Origin: Lunularia cruciata
Lineage: Eukaryota; Streptophyta; Marchantiopsida; Lunulariales; Lunulariaceae
Reading direction: 5' to 3'
Assembly (NCBI GenBank): GCA_948567375.1
Contig: OX419762.1
Location: forward strand, 27,234,608 to 27,298,607
Length of the DNA: 64,000 bases
Part shown: one piece after another, positions 12,149-22,774 of the stretch
How the letters are laid out: every line of letters starts with the position of its first letter
Position numbering within the stretch: position 1 is the first letter of the stretch
Made by a program: the position numbers and the translations under genes
Notes under the pieces: model-generated
The model's database searches: none
What the model was told of the DNA's origin: nothing
The model's input: the letters and a program-made list of their open reading frames with translations, nothing else

Positions 12149-12373
12149 GTGCGCAATTGTGCACCATGCCACCTCCCAAAAATTGATGGTTCTATGGACC
12201 CAAGCTTGGCACTTGTACGTGTAGGCTTGCAGTGTATGTTATGCGGCTCTTTTGGTGGAGCTGCTATTATGTTAGTATGTGATAGCTATTCAAGAGGATG
12301 GCATATGGCATGTATGACTCCTCCCCTCATGGTGGTTCCTCAAAGACAATGGTTAATTCCTAGATGTACTTGA
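12149..12373 (+). pseudogene. C-terminal PHD-finger-like domain of the family B polyprotein
   Basis: A PHD finger binds zinc through C4HC3 ligands and usually reads histone H3 tails. After a CAPCHLPKIDGSMDPSLALV linker the frame gives CMLCGSFGGAAIMLVCDSY, then RGWHMACMTPPL, VVPQRQWLI and PRCT (about 12232-12370). Ligands 1, 2, 3, 5, 6 and 8 are present. The fourth is Tyr and the seventh is Ile. The W-x-C-P-x-C end is recognisable as WLIPRC. The minus-strand copy near 58.05-58.2 kb keeps the same LVCDSY-RG-HMAC-TP-L order, including the Tyr, so the domain belongs to the family. It occupies the position of the chromodomain in chromoviruses. Confidence 0.75.
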
Positions 12374-12543
12374 CTTATAACTAGTTCACCCTTTATATGG
12401 TATACATTGCAACCAAGAAACTAATAATAAGGCTTGATAGCACCTGGCCTCCTGATCTTTTACCCACCATAGGGTATACTATATACTTGGAGTAGATGGC
12501 TATTTGGAGTTATAGGGATCTAACCGCCAATTAGGGGGGCAAT

Positions 12544-13089
12544 TGTGGCACTTGAGAGTCCATGTATGACTTATGTGTGAGTTGTGCTTCTATAGTGTGT
12601 GATATTGACAATGATGTATGTTGTGTAGCGTTGTATATACACACAACAACTATCACACCATTTTTAGCATTGCACCTAGATTGCTTGAACTTTAGAGTAG
12701 TAGTGTTGGTAGTCAAGAGTATTTTGGTAGTTACTCATACACTACTCGTTGATGGTTATATTTTGTGTTCAGGGTATTGTCTACATGGTAAGGCCCATTG
12801 TCACTTGCACCATTTGGACCGTTGAGTGTGCCATCAGTGTGACCATTAGGGTTGGAGACTAGGGGGTATACTTTCAATGTGCAGCTCTAGAGAGCTCACT
12901 TCTTTGATGTTGAGCCTTTGAGTTCTTTGCTATGGTGGATAGAGACCGACAAGCATCACTTGGAATCTCTTAGCTGGAGTGGGTGTGGCTTGATTGTAAT
13001 CAATGAATAGTTGTTGATAGATTATTGAGTGATAGATCAAATACTAATTTGATTGAGTGTGATTTGAGTTATGTAAACAAATTGATTAT
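12544..13089 (+). repeat. 3' LTR of family B
   Basis: It begins TGTGGCACTTGAGAG immediately after a polypurine run (12531-12540) and runs 546 bp, ending in GATTAT. It matches the truncated 5' LTR and the minus-strand LTR at 57.33-57.89 kb. Confidence 0.8.
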
Positions 13090-13200
13090 TGTGAGACTTG
13101 AGAGTCCATGTATGACTTATTTGTGAATTGTGCTTCTATAGTGTGTAATGTTGACAATGATTTATGTTGTGTAGTGATGTATATACATACAACATATAAA
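13090..13200 (+). repeat. Partial second LTR start, head to tail with the 3' LTR
   Basis: TGTGAGACTTGAGAGTCCATG restarts the LTR directly after its end and continues for about 100 bp before homology stops near ACAACATATAAAATAG. The minus-strand copy has the same ATTAT/TGTG junction. Confidence 0.7.
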
Positions 13201-13517
13201 ATAGTTGTATGATATGCCTTCTTGCTCTATGGTATGTAGCCTTATTAATCATAAGGTTCATTTTACATTAGGAACAACCTATATAAAAATTGGTTTTGTT
13301 CCATTTATTCTTTGGAAGATAAGATATATAATATATAATATAACTTAATGTTTGGAGAATGGAGGTTATGAGAGCTCACTTAGAGAAAACATTATAAGAG
13401 TATAAATTTAAAGTTATTCTATCAATCTTGGATATAGTTTTGTATTTTTTATTCATTATAGTGTTTTCAAGTAAATTTGTAAATCAAGTACACTTTAAAG
13501 TACTAGTAAGGATTATG
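13201..13517. other. AT-rich spacer between elements B and A1
   Basis: No gene or domain is seen. It is the target DNA into which A1 inserted. Confidence 0.5.
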
Positions 13518-13669
13518 ATGGATGTAACAATATAGACTTTACACACAAGTTAGTCAAGATTAACAAAGTAGAAAATATGCCAAATTAGCTAAGAATATTC
13601 TAGAAGCATTTAGGAAGATAATTTGTATCTTCCAAGTATTGGGTAATGTGCTTACCAAGTGGTGACTTA

Positions 13670-13885
13670 TGAGAGAAAACTTCTTGGGAAGCTTCCCAAC
13701 TAGCTTAGTATGCATGCCACATAGGCAATTTCTAGAAGGAAACTTCTTGGGAAGCTTCCCAACTAGCTTAGATTGTATGCCAAGTAAGCAGCTTCTAGAA
13801 GGAAGCTTCTCAAGAAACTTCTTAGTTAGCTTGGCTTGCACTCTAAGAGATAGCTTTTAAGAAGTTTCCTAAGAAGCTTCTCAAG
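13670..13885 (+). promoter_or_regulatory. Heat-shock-element-like array in the A1 U3 region
   Basis: At least nine TTCnnGAA or GAAnnTTC cores lie within about 215 bp (TTCTAGAA twice, GAAGCTTC repeatedly, GAAACTTC and GAAGTTTC). Paired nGAAn units facing each other are what plant heat-shock factors bind. The function is inferred. The same array recurs in the other family A LTRs. Confidence 0.5.
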
Positions 13886-13901
13886 AACCTTGTATCTTTT
13901 T

Positions 13902-13909
13902 TATAAATA
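13902..13909 (+). promoter_or_regulatory. TATA box of the A1 5' LTR
   Basis: TATAAATA, followed by ACCAAAGCCCAAGCTCATG. The same TATAAATACCAAAGCCC context is in the 3' LTR (18230), in A2 and in A3, so it is the likely LTR promoter. Confidence 0.65.
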
Positions 13910-14019
13910 CCAAAGCCCAAGCTCATGTTAAGCATTCAAAGTTCACTCATTCCCTAAGAGCTCCAATGTTATCTTTCACTTTGATCTTCCATTCTTCTAT
14001 TTCTCTCCGTCTCTTATAT

Positions 14020-14031
14020 TGGTATCAAAGC
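14020..14031 (+). other. Primer-binding site of A1
   Basis: TGGTATCAAAGC begins one base after the LTR end. It matches the plant initiator-Met-tRNA type site (TGGTATCAGAGC) at 11 of 12 positions. Confidence 0.8.
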
Positions 14032-14032
14032 A

Positions 14033-15200
14033 TGAATGGGATGGATCAAATTTATGAACCACCAAATCCATTTCCACCAAAAATTGAGATTTCTGTATCC
14101 ATGTACTACTCAAACATAATTTCATGAAATTTACATCTCACACTTTGGGTAAATTCTTTTGAATACAATCATCTTGTTTGATGAACCTTTGGTACTTCCA
14201 ATTGTAACTTATAGAGAACAATAGATGTGTTGTATCTACATGTTTATTTAGTAATTATAGTTAGTTTGATAGAATAGTAGCCATGGTAGTAATACCTAAA
14301 GTTATCATTGCTATGTAGTTACAAATCAATCATCTTATTTTATTGTTGGAAGAACAAGACCATCAATGACAAGAGCATGTAGAGAGAACATCATTTCTAG
14401 AAAGAGAAGAATGAGTATTATTTCCAAAGCCCAAAGTATTTGAAAGCAAGAATCTCTTGGACGTAATGGAGAATTTTGTGTTTGATTGCAAATGTTATTT
14501 TGAAGCTACAAATCTTCAAGATGAATGGAGACAAATTCTCTTGGCTTCAAGCTAATTGGAGGGAGTTGCAAAACTATGGTGGTAATTTTGAGTGGAATAA
14601 GCTAAATGGCAATTTGTTGCACCAGTCTTGCCATGGAAAAAATTCAAAAGAACAATAATTAGGCAATTCCAAGCTATAAATGCCACACAAGCCATATGAG
14701 ATAGATTGGTAAAATTGAATTAGATTGGCTCTATAAGAAGCTACATTGCTTAGTTCAAAAACACCATAATGCAAATTCCAAATATGTTAGAAGGTGAAAC
14801 TTTAGGTCAATTTATAAGGGGTTTAAAGTCATACACCAAATTGGAAGTGACCATACAAGAGCCCAAACACTTAGAGGAAGCCATGCAGTTGGCTAAGCAC
14901 TTTGATTCATTTGTTGTGATAGCTTAGTCTTGAACTCAACCTTCACAAAGCCTACCAATACATTACACACAAGAGGAGGAGCTGGCACTAATAGAGATTG
15001 ATGAAATCCAATAGAGATCACTTGGCATTGTAGATAGAGAAAGATTGTGACAAAATGGTGGTTGCTTTTATTGTCACCAAACTAGACATCATATTGCTAA
15101 ATGTACACTCAAGAAGAGACAACTGCAACAAATTGCCAAAATAGAGTTCATGGAATATGATAATCAAGGAAACAAAGAATCTCAATAGGGAAATTTGAGC
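14033..15200 (+). pseudogene. gag of A1, broken
   Basis: The first ATG after the primer site gives MNGMDQIYEPPNPFPPKIEI before a stop. Later fragments continue in other frames. A knuckle is readable near 15055-15115 as GGCFYCHQTRHHIAKC, a CX2CX4HX4C pattern. The minus copy A2 and copy A3 have the matching region at about 30.4 kb and 32.15 kb. Confidence 0.65.
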
Positions 15201-15269
15201 CACCTATTGGAAACTTTATTAGTTCCAATGGGATCAAAGGCTTGATCTATGCAAGTTTACTTCACTTGC

Positions 15270-15560
15270 AAGGTATGATATTGATCATGGTGTAGGATTT
15301 TGGTTGATTCTAGAAGTTTAGAGAATTTCATATTTATGTATTAGCAAAGGAATTGAGTATTCCTATCAAGACAATAATTGGAAGTTGATTGATGATAGCG
15401 GATGGTAGAAAGGACTTTGCATTCTATACCTCACATATTATTACATTCAAGATTGTGAAAGAGTATTTGTATGAGGTTTGTAGAATTTTCATTCTATGTT
15501 TGGCTTGGCTTGGCTTGGCTTGGCTTGTACATCATAAGGTTTAATTTGATTGGACCTGAT
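15270..15560 (+). pseudogene. Protease region of A1
   Basis: ILVDS-SLENF (about 15295-15330) corresponds to ILVDFGSLENCIS in A2, a retropepsin-like D-S/F-G site. A run of four TTGGC repeats at 15499-15525 interrupts the LGLAWL region. Confidence 0.5.
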
Positions 15561-15773
15561 AATGAATTCAAGTTCAACATCAAATTAAGAATTACCAATT
15601 AGGTTGTCTAGCACCTTTGAGTAAGACACTTAAGAATAGTCAATCCCAAGATAGAAAGTTGTCAATAAAGTAGCCATAGAGCAAGTTTTTAAGAAAGATA
15701 TTTCTATTTTTGTGGTTGGAGAAAGCCAATTGCATGGAGAGAATCTGATTGGGGTTAGAAGCCTCATCAAGCA

Positions 15774-16305
15774 ATGGTTGATCAAATAGTTCAAGAGTTT
15801 GCAATTGTGTTTTTGGATGATGTACCAAAGGGGTTACCCTCCATTTGTTGTATGCACATCAAGATTGAGTTATTTTTAGGAAGTAGTCCAATGAATAGAC
15901 CAATTTATCAACTTTCACCAAAGGAGTTGAAAGAGCTTCAAACAACAATGATAGAGTTGTTAGAGAAGGATTTCATACAACATAATACATCTCCTTGTGG
16001 AGCACCAATACTATTTATCCCAAAGAAGGATGAGGGACTTCACTTTTGTATTGATAACTATGGCCTCAAAAAAATAGTGAAAATTGCATATCCCTTGCTT
16101 CAAATTGATGACTTGCTAGATCAAATGAGTGGAGCATGATATTTCTCCAAGTTGTATCTCCAAAGAAGCTATTGGAAGATTCCTATTGATAGGAAAGATG
16201 TGAAAAAGATTACCTTTTGCACAAGGTATGGGTATTTTGAGTAAAAAGTTCTACCATTTGGGCTCACTAATGCTCTAGTCATCTTCATGGATCAGATCAC
16301 AATGA
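15774..16305 (+). pseudogene. Truncated reverse transcriptase of A1
   Basis: VDQIVQEFAIVFLDDVPKGLP leads into PIYQLSPKELKELQ, LLEKDFIQHNTSPCGAPILF, IPKKDEGLHFCIDNYGLKK and PLLQIDDLLDQMSGA (open to 16139). Then come FSKLYLQRSYWKIPID, ITFCTRYG, and PFGLTNALVIFMDQ. The chain breaks right after MDQ at about 16300. The catalytic YxDD, thumb and RNase H are missing, and the sequence resumes in the spacer before integrase. A deletion of about 1 kb is inferred from A2 and A3. Confidence 0.85.
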
Positions 16306-16311
16306 CATGAT

Positions 16312-17500
16312 TTGAAGACTTCTCCTCTCATCAAAATGGTAATTACAACAATATCAATTGACTCAAAAGTCCAAATCAAGTTTAGGACCTCTTTACAACA
16401 AGACCCTTTCTTTCAGATGGTACAAGGATGTCTTGTAAAAAATGACAAGGAATACAACACCTTCTCCTTCAAGGAAGGCCTTTTATTTTATGAGAGGCAA
16501 GATCTATGTTCCAATCAAGGGTGATCTACAACTTGTGCGCCTTCAAGGAGCCCATGACTTACCTGTAGTTAGTCACATGGGTGTGGACAAGACCTTGGGT
16601 AACCTATAATGCCAATGGTGGCGGCTCAACATGGCACAAGATGTTCAAGAGTTTGTTTGATCTTGTGAGAGCTACTAATGCAACAAGGTTGATAACCAAT
16701 AACCAAGTGGACTTCTTCAACCACTTCCCATCCCATCTGCTCAATGGGAACATATGAGCTTAAATCTCATCACATCCATGCCCAAGACAAATCAAGGTCA
16801 CACATGGTCTTTGTCGATAAGCTTAGTGAGAAAATCCATTTGGCACCAACCTTTGATATAGTGGATGCTCCAACATTGGCCCATATCTACTTCAACAATG
16901 TCTTCAAGTATCATGGGATGCCTTGTGTACTCATCTACAATTATAATCCTTGATTCATCAAAAAAGTTTGGCAAGCACTCTTCCAACTACTTGGCACCAA
17001 ACTTTCTTTATCCATGGCATATCATCCTCAAACTGATGGACAAACCAAACATGCAAATTGCACCTTGGAGGATATTCTTTTTACATTTGTCAATGTTCAC
17101 CATACCAATTGGAATGAATATCTTGGAGCTATTGAGTTTACCTATAATAATTCCAAACAAGCAAACATTCTCTCCCTTCTTCCTTAAGTTTTGCCAAGAC
17201 CTACTTGTTCCAGACTCCCTTCTTGCTCCTACTCCATCTTATGTCCCTAATACTTTCAGCTTCTTGACCACAATGTCCCAATCCCTACAACAAGCCAAAT
17301 CTCATCTTCTTGTTGCTCAAAATTGTCAAAAACACTACATGGACTGACATCATTGTGATATAACCTTTCAACTTGGTGATAAGGTCATGTTTTCTTCTAG
17401 TAACCTTCCTCTCCCACTTGATACCCTAATTTGTAAAATTTCTTCTAATTAGATAGGTCCATTTGATGTCACCAAAATCATTTCTCTTATTTCTTTTTGA
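16312..17500 (+). pseudogene. Integrase of A1
   Basis: After VITTISIDSKVQIKFRTSLQ the integrase zinc region follows in shifting frames (LQGAHDLPVVSHMGVDKTL, then a decayed C-C pair). The catalytic core is seen as HMSLNLITSMPK (about 16750) and APTFDIVDAPTLAHIYF, FKYHGMPCVLIYN. LGTKLSLSMAYHPQTDGQT lies in another frame near 16990-17045, and QAKSHLLVAQNCQKHYMD with the QLGDKVM segment lies near 17295-17390. It is interrupted by several stops. Confidence 0.8.
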
Positions 17501-17624
17501 CTTGCCTTGCCTTGTTATATAAAAATCCACCTTGTCTTGCATATTTCCAAGTTGGAACCCTTTGTTTCTAATCTTTTTTTTTTCTTCTTGCATTCAAGCC
17601 TTTGCTTCTCTCATCCCTATCAAC

Positions 17625-17815
17625 AATCATGAGGAGTATGAAGTTGATTGTATCCTTGCATGTTGCCACATTCAACCTAACCACCAACAACATATTGAGT
17701 ACAAAGTCCTTTAGAAAGGGTATCTCCTTTGTGATGCCAATTGAGAGCTTCGTTCTCACCTCTAGATTGCACAAATGGACATTTAAGAGTTTGAAGCTTC
17801 TATTGTGATGAGGAC
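17625..17815 (+). pseudogene. Chromodomain remnant of A1
   Basis: HEEYEVDCILACCHIQ, then EYKVL, a stop and KGY match the intact A3 version (EYEVDSIFARHN ... KYKVLWKSYPLHDATWE). Chromodomains at the integrase end direct chromoviruses to heterochromatin marked by methylated histone H3. Confidence 0.7.
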
Positions 17816-17840
17816 ATCACCAACTAGCAGTGGGTGAATA

Positions 17841-18346
17841 TATAACAATATGGAGTTTATAGATAAGTTAGTCAAGTCTAAAAAAAAGTAGCAAATAAGC
17901 CAAATTAGCAAAAACTTATAAAAATATTCTATAAGGATCTAGGAAGCTACTTGCTACCTCCCAAGTATCAAGTAATGTGCATGCCAAGTGGTGACTTCTA
18001 GGAGAAATTTTCTTGGGAAGCTTCTTGGCTAGCTTAGCTTACACGCCAAGTAGATGGTTTCTATAAGGAAGTTTCTTGGGAATTTTCCCGAAGCTTAGCT
18101 TGCATGCCAAGTAGGCAGCTTCAAAAAGGAAGCTTCTTGAGAAACTTCCTAGTTAGGTTGGCTTGCACTCTAAGAAGCATTTTTTTAGGGAACTTCCAAA
18201 GAAACCTCTAAAGAGCCTTATATGTTCCCTATAAATACCAAAGCCCAAGCTCATGCTAGGCATTCAGATTTCTCTCATTCATGAGTCCCAATGCGATCTT
18301 TCAGTTTGATCTTCCATTCTGCTATTTGTCTCCTTGGTCTTTTACA
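17841..18346 (+). repeat. 3' LTR of A1
   Basis: It begins TATAACAATATGG (first G lost to A) and ends CTTTTACA, 506 bp. It has the same unit array and the TATA box at 18230-18237. Divergence from the 5' LTR is considerable, so the insertion is old. Confidence 0.88.
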
Positions 18347-19254
18347 ATGGATATTTAATTATTTCCTTGAATTTTTCAAATTTCCAAATTTTGAGATCAT
18401 GAATTCAGAATTTATACATATTTGTAATTTATCTTCCATCTTGACCAAGTGAAATGAAGATCATATTATTATTTGGATTGAGCTAGCTAGGATATTTGAT
18501 AATGAGAAGGGTAATTTTTTTGATAGAATAGCACAATCTCTAGATTTATGTACAAACCACACTATCAGATGATTGAACTTGGATTTGTCTTCAAATTTTC
18601 AAGAAACTTCAGTCATAAATAGAAAATCTTATGGCTCAAACTTGTGGAGAAATCATTTTGTTAGAGTGGATGGTTTTCTAATGTCAAGAAACGGAATTTA
18701 AACCAAATTTGGGAAGATGAATGTTGATTAGAAAATGCTTAAGAGAGGTAACTTAATGCGGGCTACTACTCTATGAACTATACAAGATAGTGACCCATCA
18801 CACTGCTCTCTAACTTGACCTTCTTTAGAGCTTCTCCAAACAAGGAATGGAGTCTTAATCTTTGTAAAGAAAAATTTCTAAAGGCTTTTTCTTTTAACAT
18901 GAAACATTTAAGAGAGTAAGGATCAACCAATTTGGATCAATAATAAATATTATGCGGAGGTGGTTATCTTTAAATTATGGTTGTTGCATGATTACTTTGA
19001 GAATCCTAAGACATCCTAAATGGTGCTATCTACCCAAATATCACAAGACTACAAAACAAAAATATGCATGAGTTTTGACTCATTCTTTGAATAGAAAGGG
19101 CAAATAAGAGTAAAAAATAAAGCTTATTTAAGATTTTGAAAGCAATTGAAGCTATAGTAATGGTTCATTCAAAAGGAGAGTGAGATCGGAAATTGAAGAG
19201 AGTATCAAGAGAAGTTAAATGCTTTTCCACCCAAGCAGAATGTAAGACTAAGTG

Positions 19255-19309
<55 letters not shown>
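19255..19309. repeat. (TA)n microsatellite
   Basis: About 27 uninterrupted TA units. Confidence 0.95.
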
Positions 19310-19311
<2 letters not shown>

Positions 19312-21794
19312 TAAGGATATAGTGCTAGTACATTGCCATTGATCTTTGAAGGTCAAAGATAGGGGAAAGCAAAAGACTTACTTGACTTGGGAATGCATAT
19401 TTGAACTTTATTAAAAAGATATAATACCAAGGAGTTGTGTGAGGTTTTTGCATTGGAAGAATTTTTAAATAGTGACAATTATAGTGGACGGTAATAATTT
19501 TAGAGACCTTGATGTAATATATTAGAGAAAGTACATGTTTGAAATACTCTTGAAGAAGAGTGAGATGATGTGGAGATTACTATGATTGAGATAATATTTT
19601 GCACTTATAAGAACTTTATAGAAGGGTAAAAACTATAATTGCAAAGCAAGATGAGATACAATGAACCTTTTCTAAGAGAAAAGCTATCAAGATTCTGATT
19701 CTTTTAGAATATGCCTTATAGTTTAAGATTGATTGAAGTTTGCATGGTCATAATATTGAGGATGTATTATTTATTAATGGAGGATGAACTATACATGTTT
19801 GAAGATTTAAAAGAAATTTGATATGATACTTACAAGACAATTAACATATTTCATAAGATTGGAAATAAATAACAAGTTCTACCAATAATGAGTGCATTAT
19901 AGAAGAGGCCGTATCTTTAGTTATAAGAGTTTATAACATCATAATTTTAAAGTTTTATAGTATTAAAATTATAATTTTCTACTTGGGAGACCATGGTTGA
20001 GAGTAGCTTGTATGGTTGATTACTTGCACAAAGGCTATTGAAAAATCCATCAAACTATTGAGTTAATTCTACTTATTAATACCAAATACACTTCAGAACT
20101 AAATAGACCAAAAAACAAAGATGCTTTAGATGTGAAACAAATATAGAAGAAGAGATCCTTTTGGATTAAGATAACTCTAAAACTGGTTTGTATATAGGTT
20201 GGTACATATACAGATTTTATACCTACACTTCAAGTTTTTAAAGGATCTTTGTAGATCACATTGATACCTAAGGAGATGGAGAGGATATCATTTATCCTTA
20301 GATATGGCCAAATTGTTACTAGGGAGTAATAGGTAAGATTTTATGGATTTTTTACAATAAAAAACGGATTTTTTTCCAATCAAAAGGATCTCAAAGAAGT
20401 TAAATTTGAGTAGCATTAGATAGCAATAGAGTAACATGAAAGAAATTTTATTTAAAAAAACATAAAATTACTCTACCAACCACTACAATTTCAAAGGAGG
20501 AAATTGATAAGCTCAAGAAAACCTAGTTCATCTTTAAGATAAAGGATACAAAATAGATATCTACAATTATAATCTTGAAGAAAAATAATGACAACATCTA
20601 AGAATCTTTGTATTACAATTGGCTCAGTGCATTTACCAAGAAAGACTATTAACCCGTGCATTCCATTGTTTTGATCTTGGAGGAGGTTTTAGGTTTTGTG
20701 AAGTATACATTTGGAGATAATCAAAATATAAATAACCAAGTCAAGATTCTAGAGAGCATCAAAAACTCACCATATTTACCATACCTTGGTATACTTATAA
20801 GAGCATCAATAGGTCACCATATCCACCATATATTGGTATACCTTCTAACTAGAGATAAAAAGTTCATAAATAAGTAGTTTGAAACTTGAACTTTGTTTCA
20901 GATTTTATTGATGAATTTTATGGCTATATGAGAAGGAATAACACTTTGATTATTCAAATAATATCTTGCACATGCAATGCTTGGGTGAGGCTTATGCATT
21001 ACTCAATCAAAATGTTGCATCTTTGATTACAAAGAGGGATTATTTTTACAATTTATCATCTCAAGTATTAAGATAACAATGGATCCAAAAAAGATGAAGA
21101 AAATTCTGAACTTTCATTTTAAACAAATTTAACAAAGTTTAATCCATTCTTAAGAACCATTAAAAACTATTATAGAAAGTTAAATTCTCATTTTTGAACA
21201 AGGCTTATGTATGTATCATTCATGTAGAGAAATATGTATATCTACTTTGCAAGATATGAAAACTTTTAAAAGCTTCTAAGTAGCTCAAGGCCTTTAATTT
21301 TTTATATAATACTCTTATCTTAAGGAGATCAAAATATTAAGTATAGGTCAATGTTAAAAATATGAATTTTGAATTCTTATCTAGTACTATGATCATGTAT
21401 CATGCTACCTAAGTAGAGTAGAGTAAAATCTCCAAAAAATATACCATTCAACTTACAACTATTGATATTTATATGACTTTTGCTCAAGTTTGGTAATGGA
21501 TCTGACCATCATTGGTTTTAAGCATTGAAAAATTAAATTCAAAATATCTCTTTTCATATAATTTATCAAGTTTTAGATTATATATATAATAAGTGTCTAG
21601 TCAGAAATTGTGCAAAATCAAAAGTTAATTCAAGTTTCTAAAACAGTAAAATGATCAAAAAAGGCCTTGGCCATTTCATTTTTCTAATTTAGATGTAGAT
21701 TAAGTTATCTACATTAGAAAATTATATATATATATATAAAAATTATAGAAATGTGACTTCTTATGTCACATTTCTAATATAACATTTTTTAATA

Positions 21795-21838
21795 CATGGT
21801 ATATCTTGTTTATAAAGTTATAAACAAGATATACCATG
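21795..21838. repeat. Perfect 21-bp inverted repeat with a 2-base loop
   Basis: Arms 21795-21815 and 21818-21838 are exact reverse complements. Two smaller hairpins lie just upstream: ATGTAGAT/ATCTACAT around 21690-21712, and AGAAATGTGAC/GTCACATTTCT around 21747-21776. Confidence 0.9.
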
Positions 21839-22774
21839 ATGTCTTGACATTAATACACCATGTGTAACATGTAACAAATTCCAAATCATAAGAGAATAAA
21901 CACTTAGGTAGTATGGTCCACAACACGCTTGATATTATGCATGATTACATCCAAAGTATTCACATATGGTGAACTTATTGGCATAACAACCTTGTCTATT
22001 TTCATATTCTTTCTTATCAGACACTTTGTTGTTAGTGTAAGCATTTGAATATAAAAAATACGTCATTAGTATCTGATCAAAGATGCACGCATGCAGTCTC
22101 AGGCTTCAAGCAAAAGATGTACCTAGGAGAAACTTGCCTTGCTTGCACAAAATTTCATGGCGCTTATCCGTAATCATAGCTCAATGGACACATGATATAT
22201 TTACTGGTTTATTGGCAGTTAGAAAGAGGTTAAATTGTTGTCAGTGATAGTGAATCAACAAAGATAAGAATCATCGTGAGCTTTTGCCTACCCAAGAATC
22301 CAAAGTAAAATTATATGAGAAGACATACTCAAAAGACATGTACTGTCAAAATGTAAGTTACGTGAACACATTTCTTTAGGGAGTAATTTGACTCTTTAAC
22401 TTTGGTTTTGGTCTCTAGTTGTGAATTTGGTTAACTCATATAATTGATGAAACAAGAAGTACAAGAATATCCACAACTAAAATCCTCACAAAGTTACAAA
22501 GAATCTGAAATCAGCTCTCTACAATTCTTTGGTCCTTACCCACTGCAAGGATTAATAAAGTTCTTATGATTGAAGCAAGTACTTGTTAACCAAACGAAAT
22601 GAATTGCACAAGAGTTGGAAGAAGGCGATAATGATGTTTGTAAAACAAATCCCTAGCTTTGTCTTGTCCACACATCAACCACATTATCAAATGACAAGAT
22701 CGGAAGACTTTGCCTCTTTGAATTTGTTTCAGCGACAACAGGTTACGAGGCATCATGCACCTCTCCCATCAAAC

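Larger units (their letters stand above)
3318..13200 (+). mobile_element. Ty3/gypsy retrotransposon, family B, degenerate, about 9.8 kb
   Basis: A long gypsy element whose flanking repeats match each other: 3318-3748 aligns with the interior and end of 12544-13089. Internal order: untranslated leader, gag with a CCHC knuckle, aspartic protease, a cytosine-5 methyltransferase-like domain, reverse transcriptase, RNase H, integrase with its HHCC zinc region, then a PHD-type finger. A polypurine run (TTAGGGGGGCAA) lies just before the right LTR. Every domain carries stops or frameshifts, many of the CAG-to-TAG or CGN-to-TGN type, so the copy is dead. A second copy of its 3' end lies on the minus strand at 57.2-63.0 kb. 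The methyltransferase and the PHD finger are unusual cargo for a gypsy element. Confidence 0.85.
13523..14018 (+). repeat. 5' LTR of A1 with U3 tandem units
   Basis: It starts TGTAACAATATAG and ends CTTATA (CTTTTACA in the 3' copy), 496 bp. Between about 13670 and 13885 there are roughly three units of about 62 bp, each built on TTCTAGAAGGAA and TTGGGAAGCTTCCCAA-like cores. The latter is a 16-bp perfect palindrome. Confidence 0.88.
13523..18346 (+). mobile_element. Ty3/gypsy chromovirus-like element, family A, copy A1
   Basis: A complete insertion by its ends. Both LTRs are present (13523-14018 and 17841-18346), with a primer-binding site directly after the first and a purine-rich tract (GCAGTGGGTGAATA) before the second. 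The 5 bp before it (13518-13522) and after it (18347-18351) are both ATGGA, a perfect target-site duplication. Inside are gag with a CCHC knuckle, protease, a truncated RT, integrase and a chromodomain remnant. The right half of RT and the RNase H have been deleted, which explains the short 4.8-kb length. Stops are frequent. Confidence 0.9.
13518..18351. repeat. Target-site duplication ATGGA flanking A1
   Basis: ATGGA at 13518-13522 is repeated at 18347-18351, exactly next to the two LTR ends. Five base pairs is the usual duplication length for Ty3/gypsy integrases. Confidence 0.9.
18352..22770. other. AT-rich region without a recognisable gene
   Basis: I see no conserved domain. The only frame of note, 20656-20877, gives LGFVKYTFGDNQNINNQ and has no family I recognise. 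The sequence has the look of very old transposon debris. It holds an AT microsatellite and a cluster of palindromes, listed separately. Confidence 0.5.

Noticed and set aside
3318-13200. Endogenous pararetrovirus or env-bearing retrovirus
   Set aside because: The domain order with integrase and LTRs is Ty3/gypsy. No movement protein or env-like frame was seen.
15499-15525. TTGGC tandem run as a regulatory element
   Set aside because: It lies in the protease region of A1 where LGLAWL-type codons recur. Simple slippage expansion is the better explanation.
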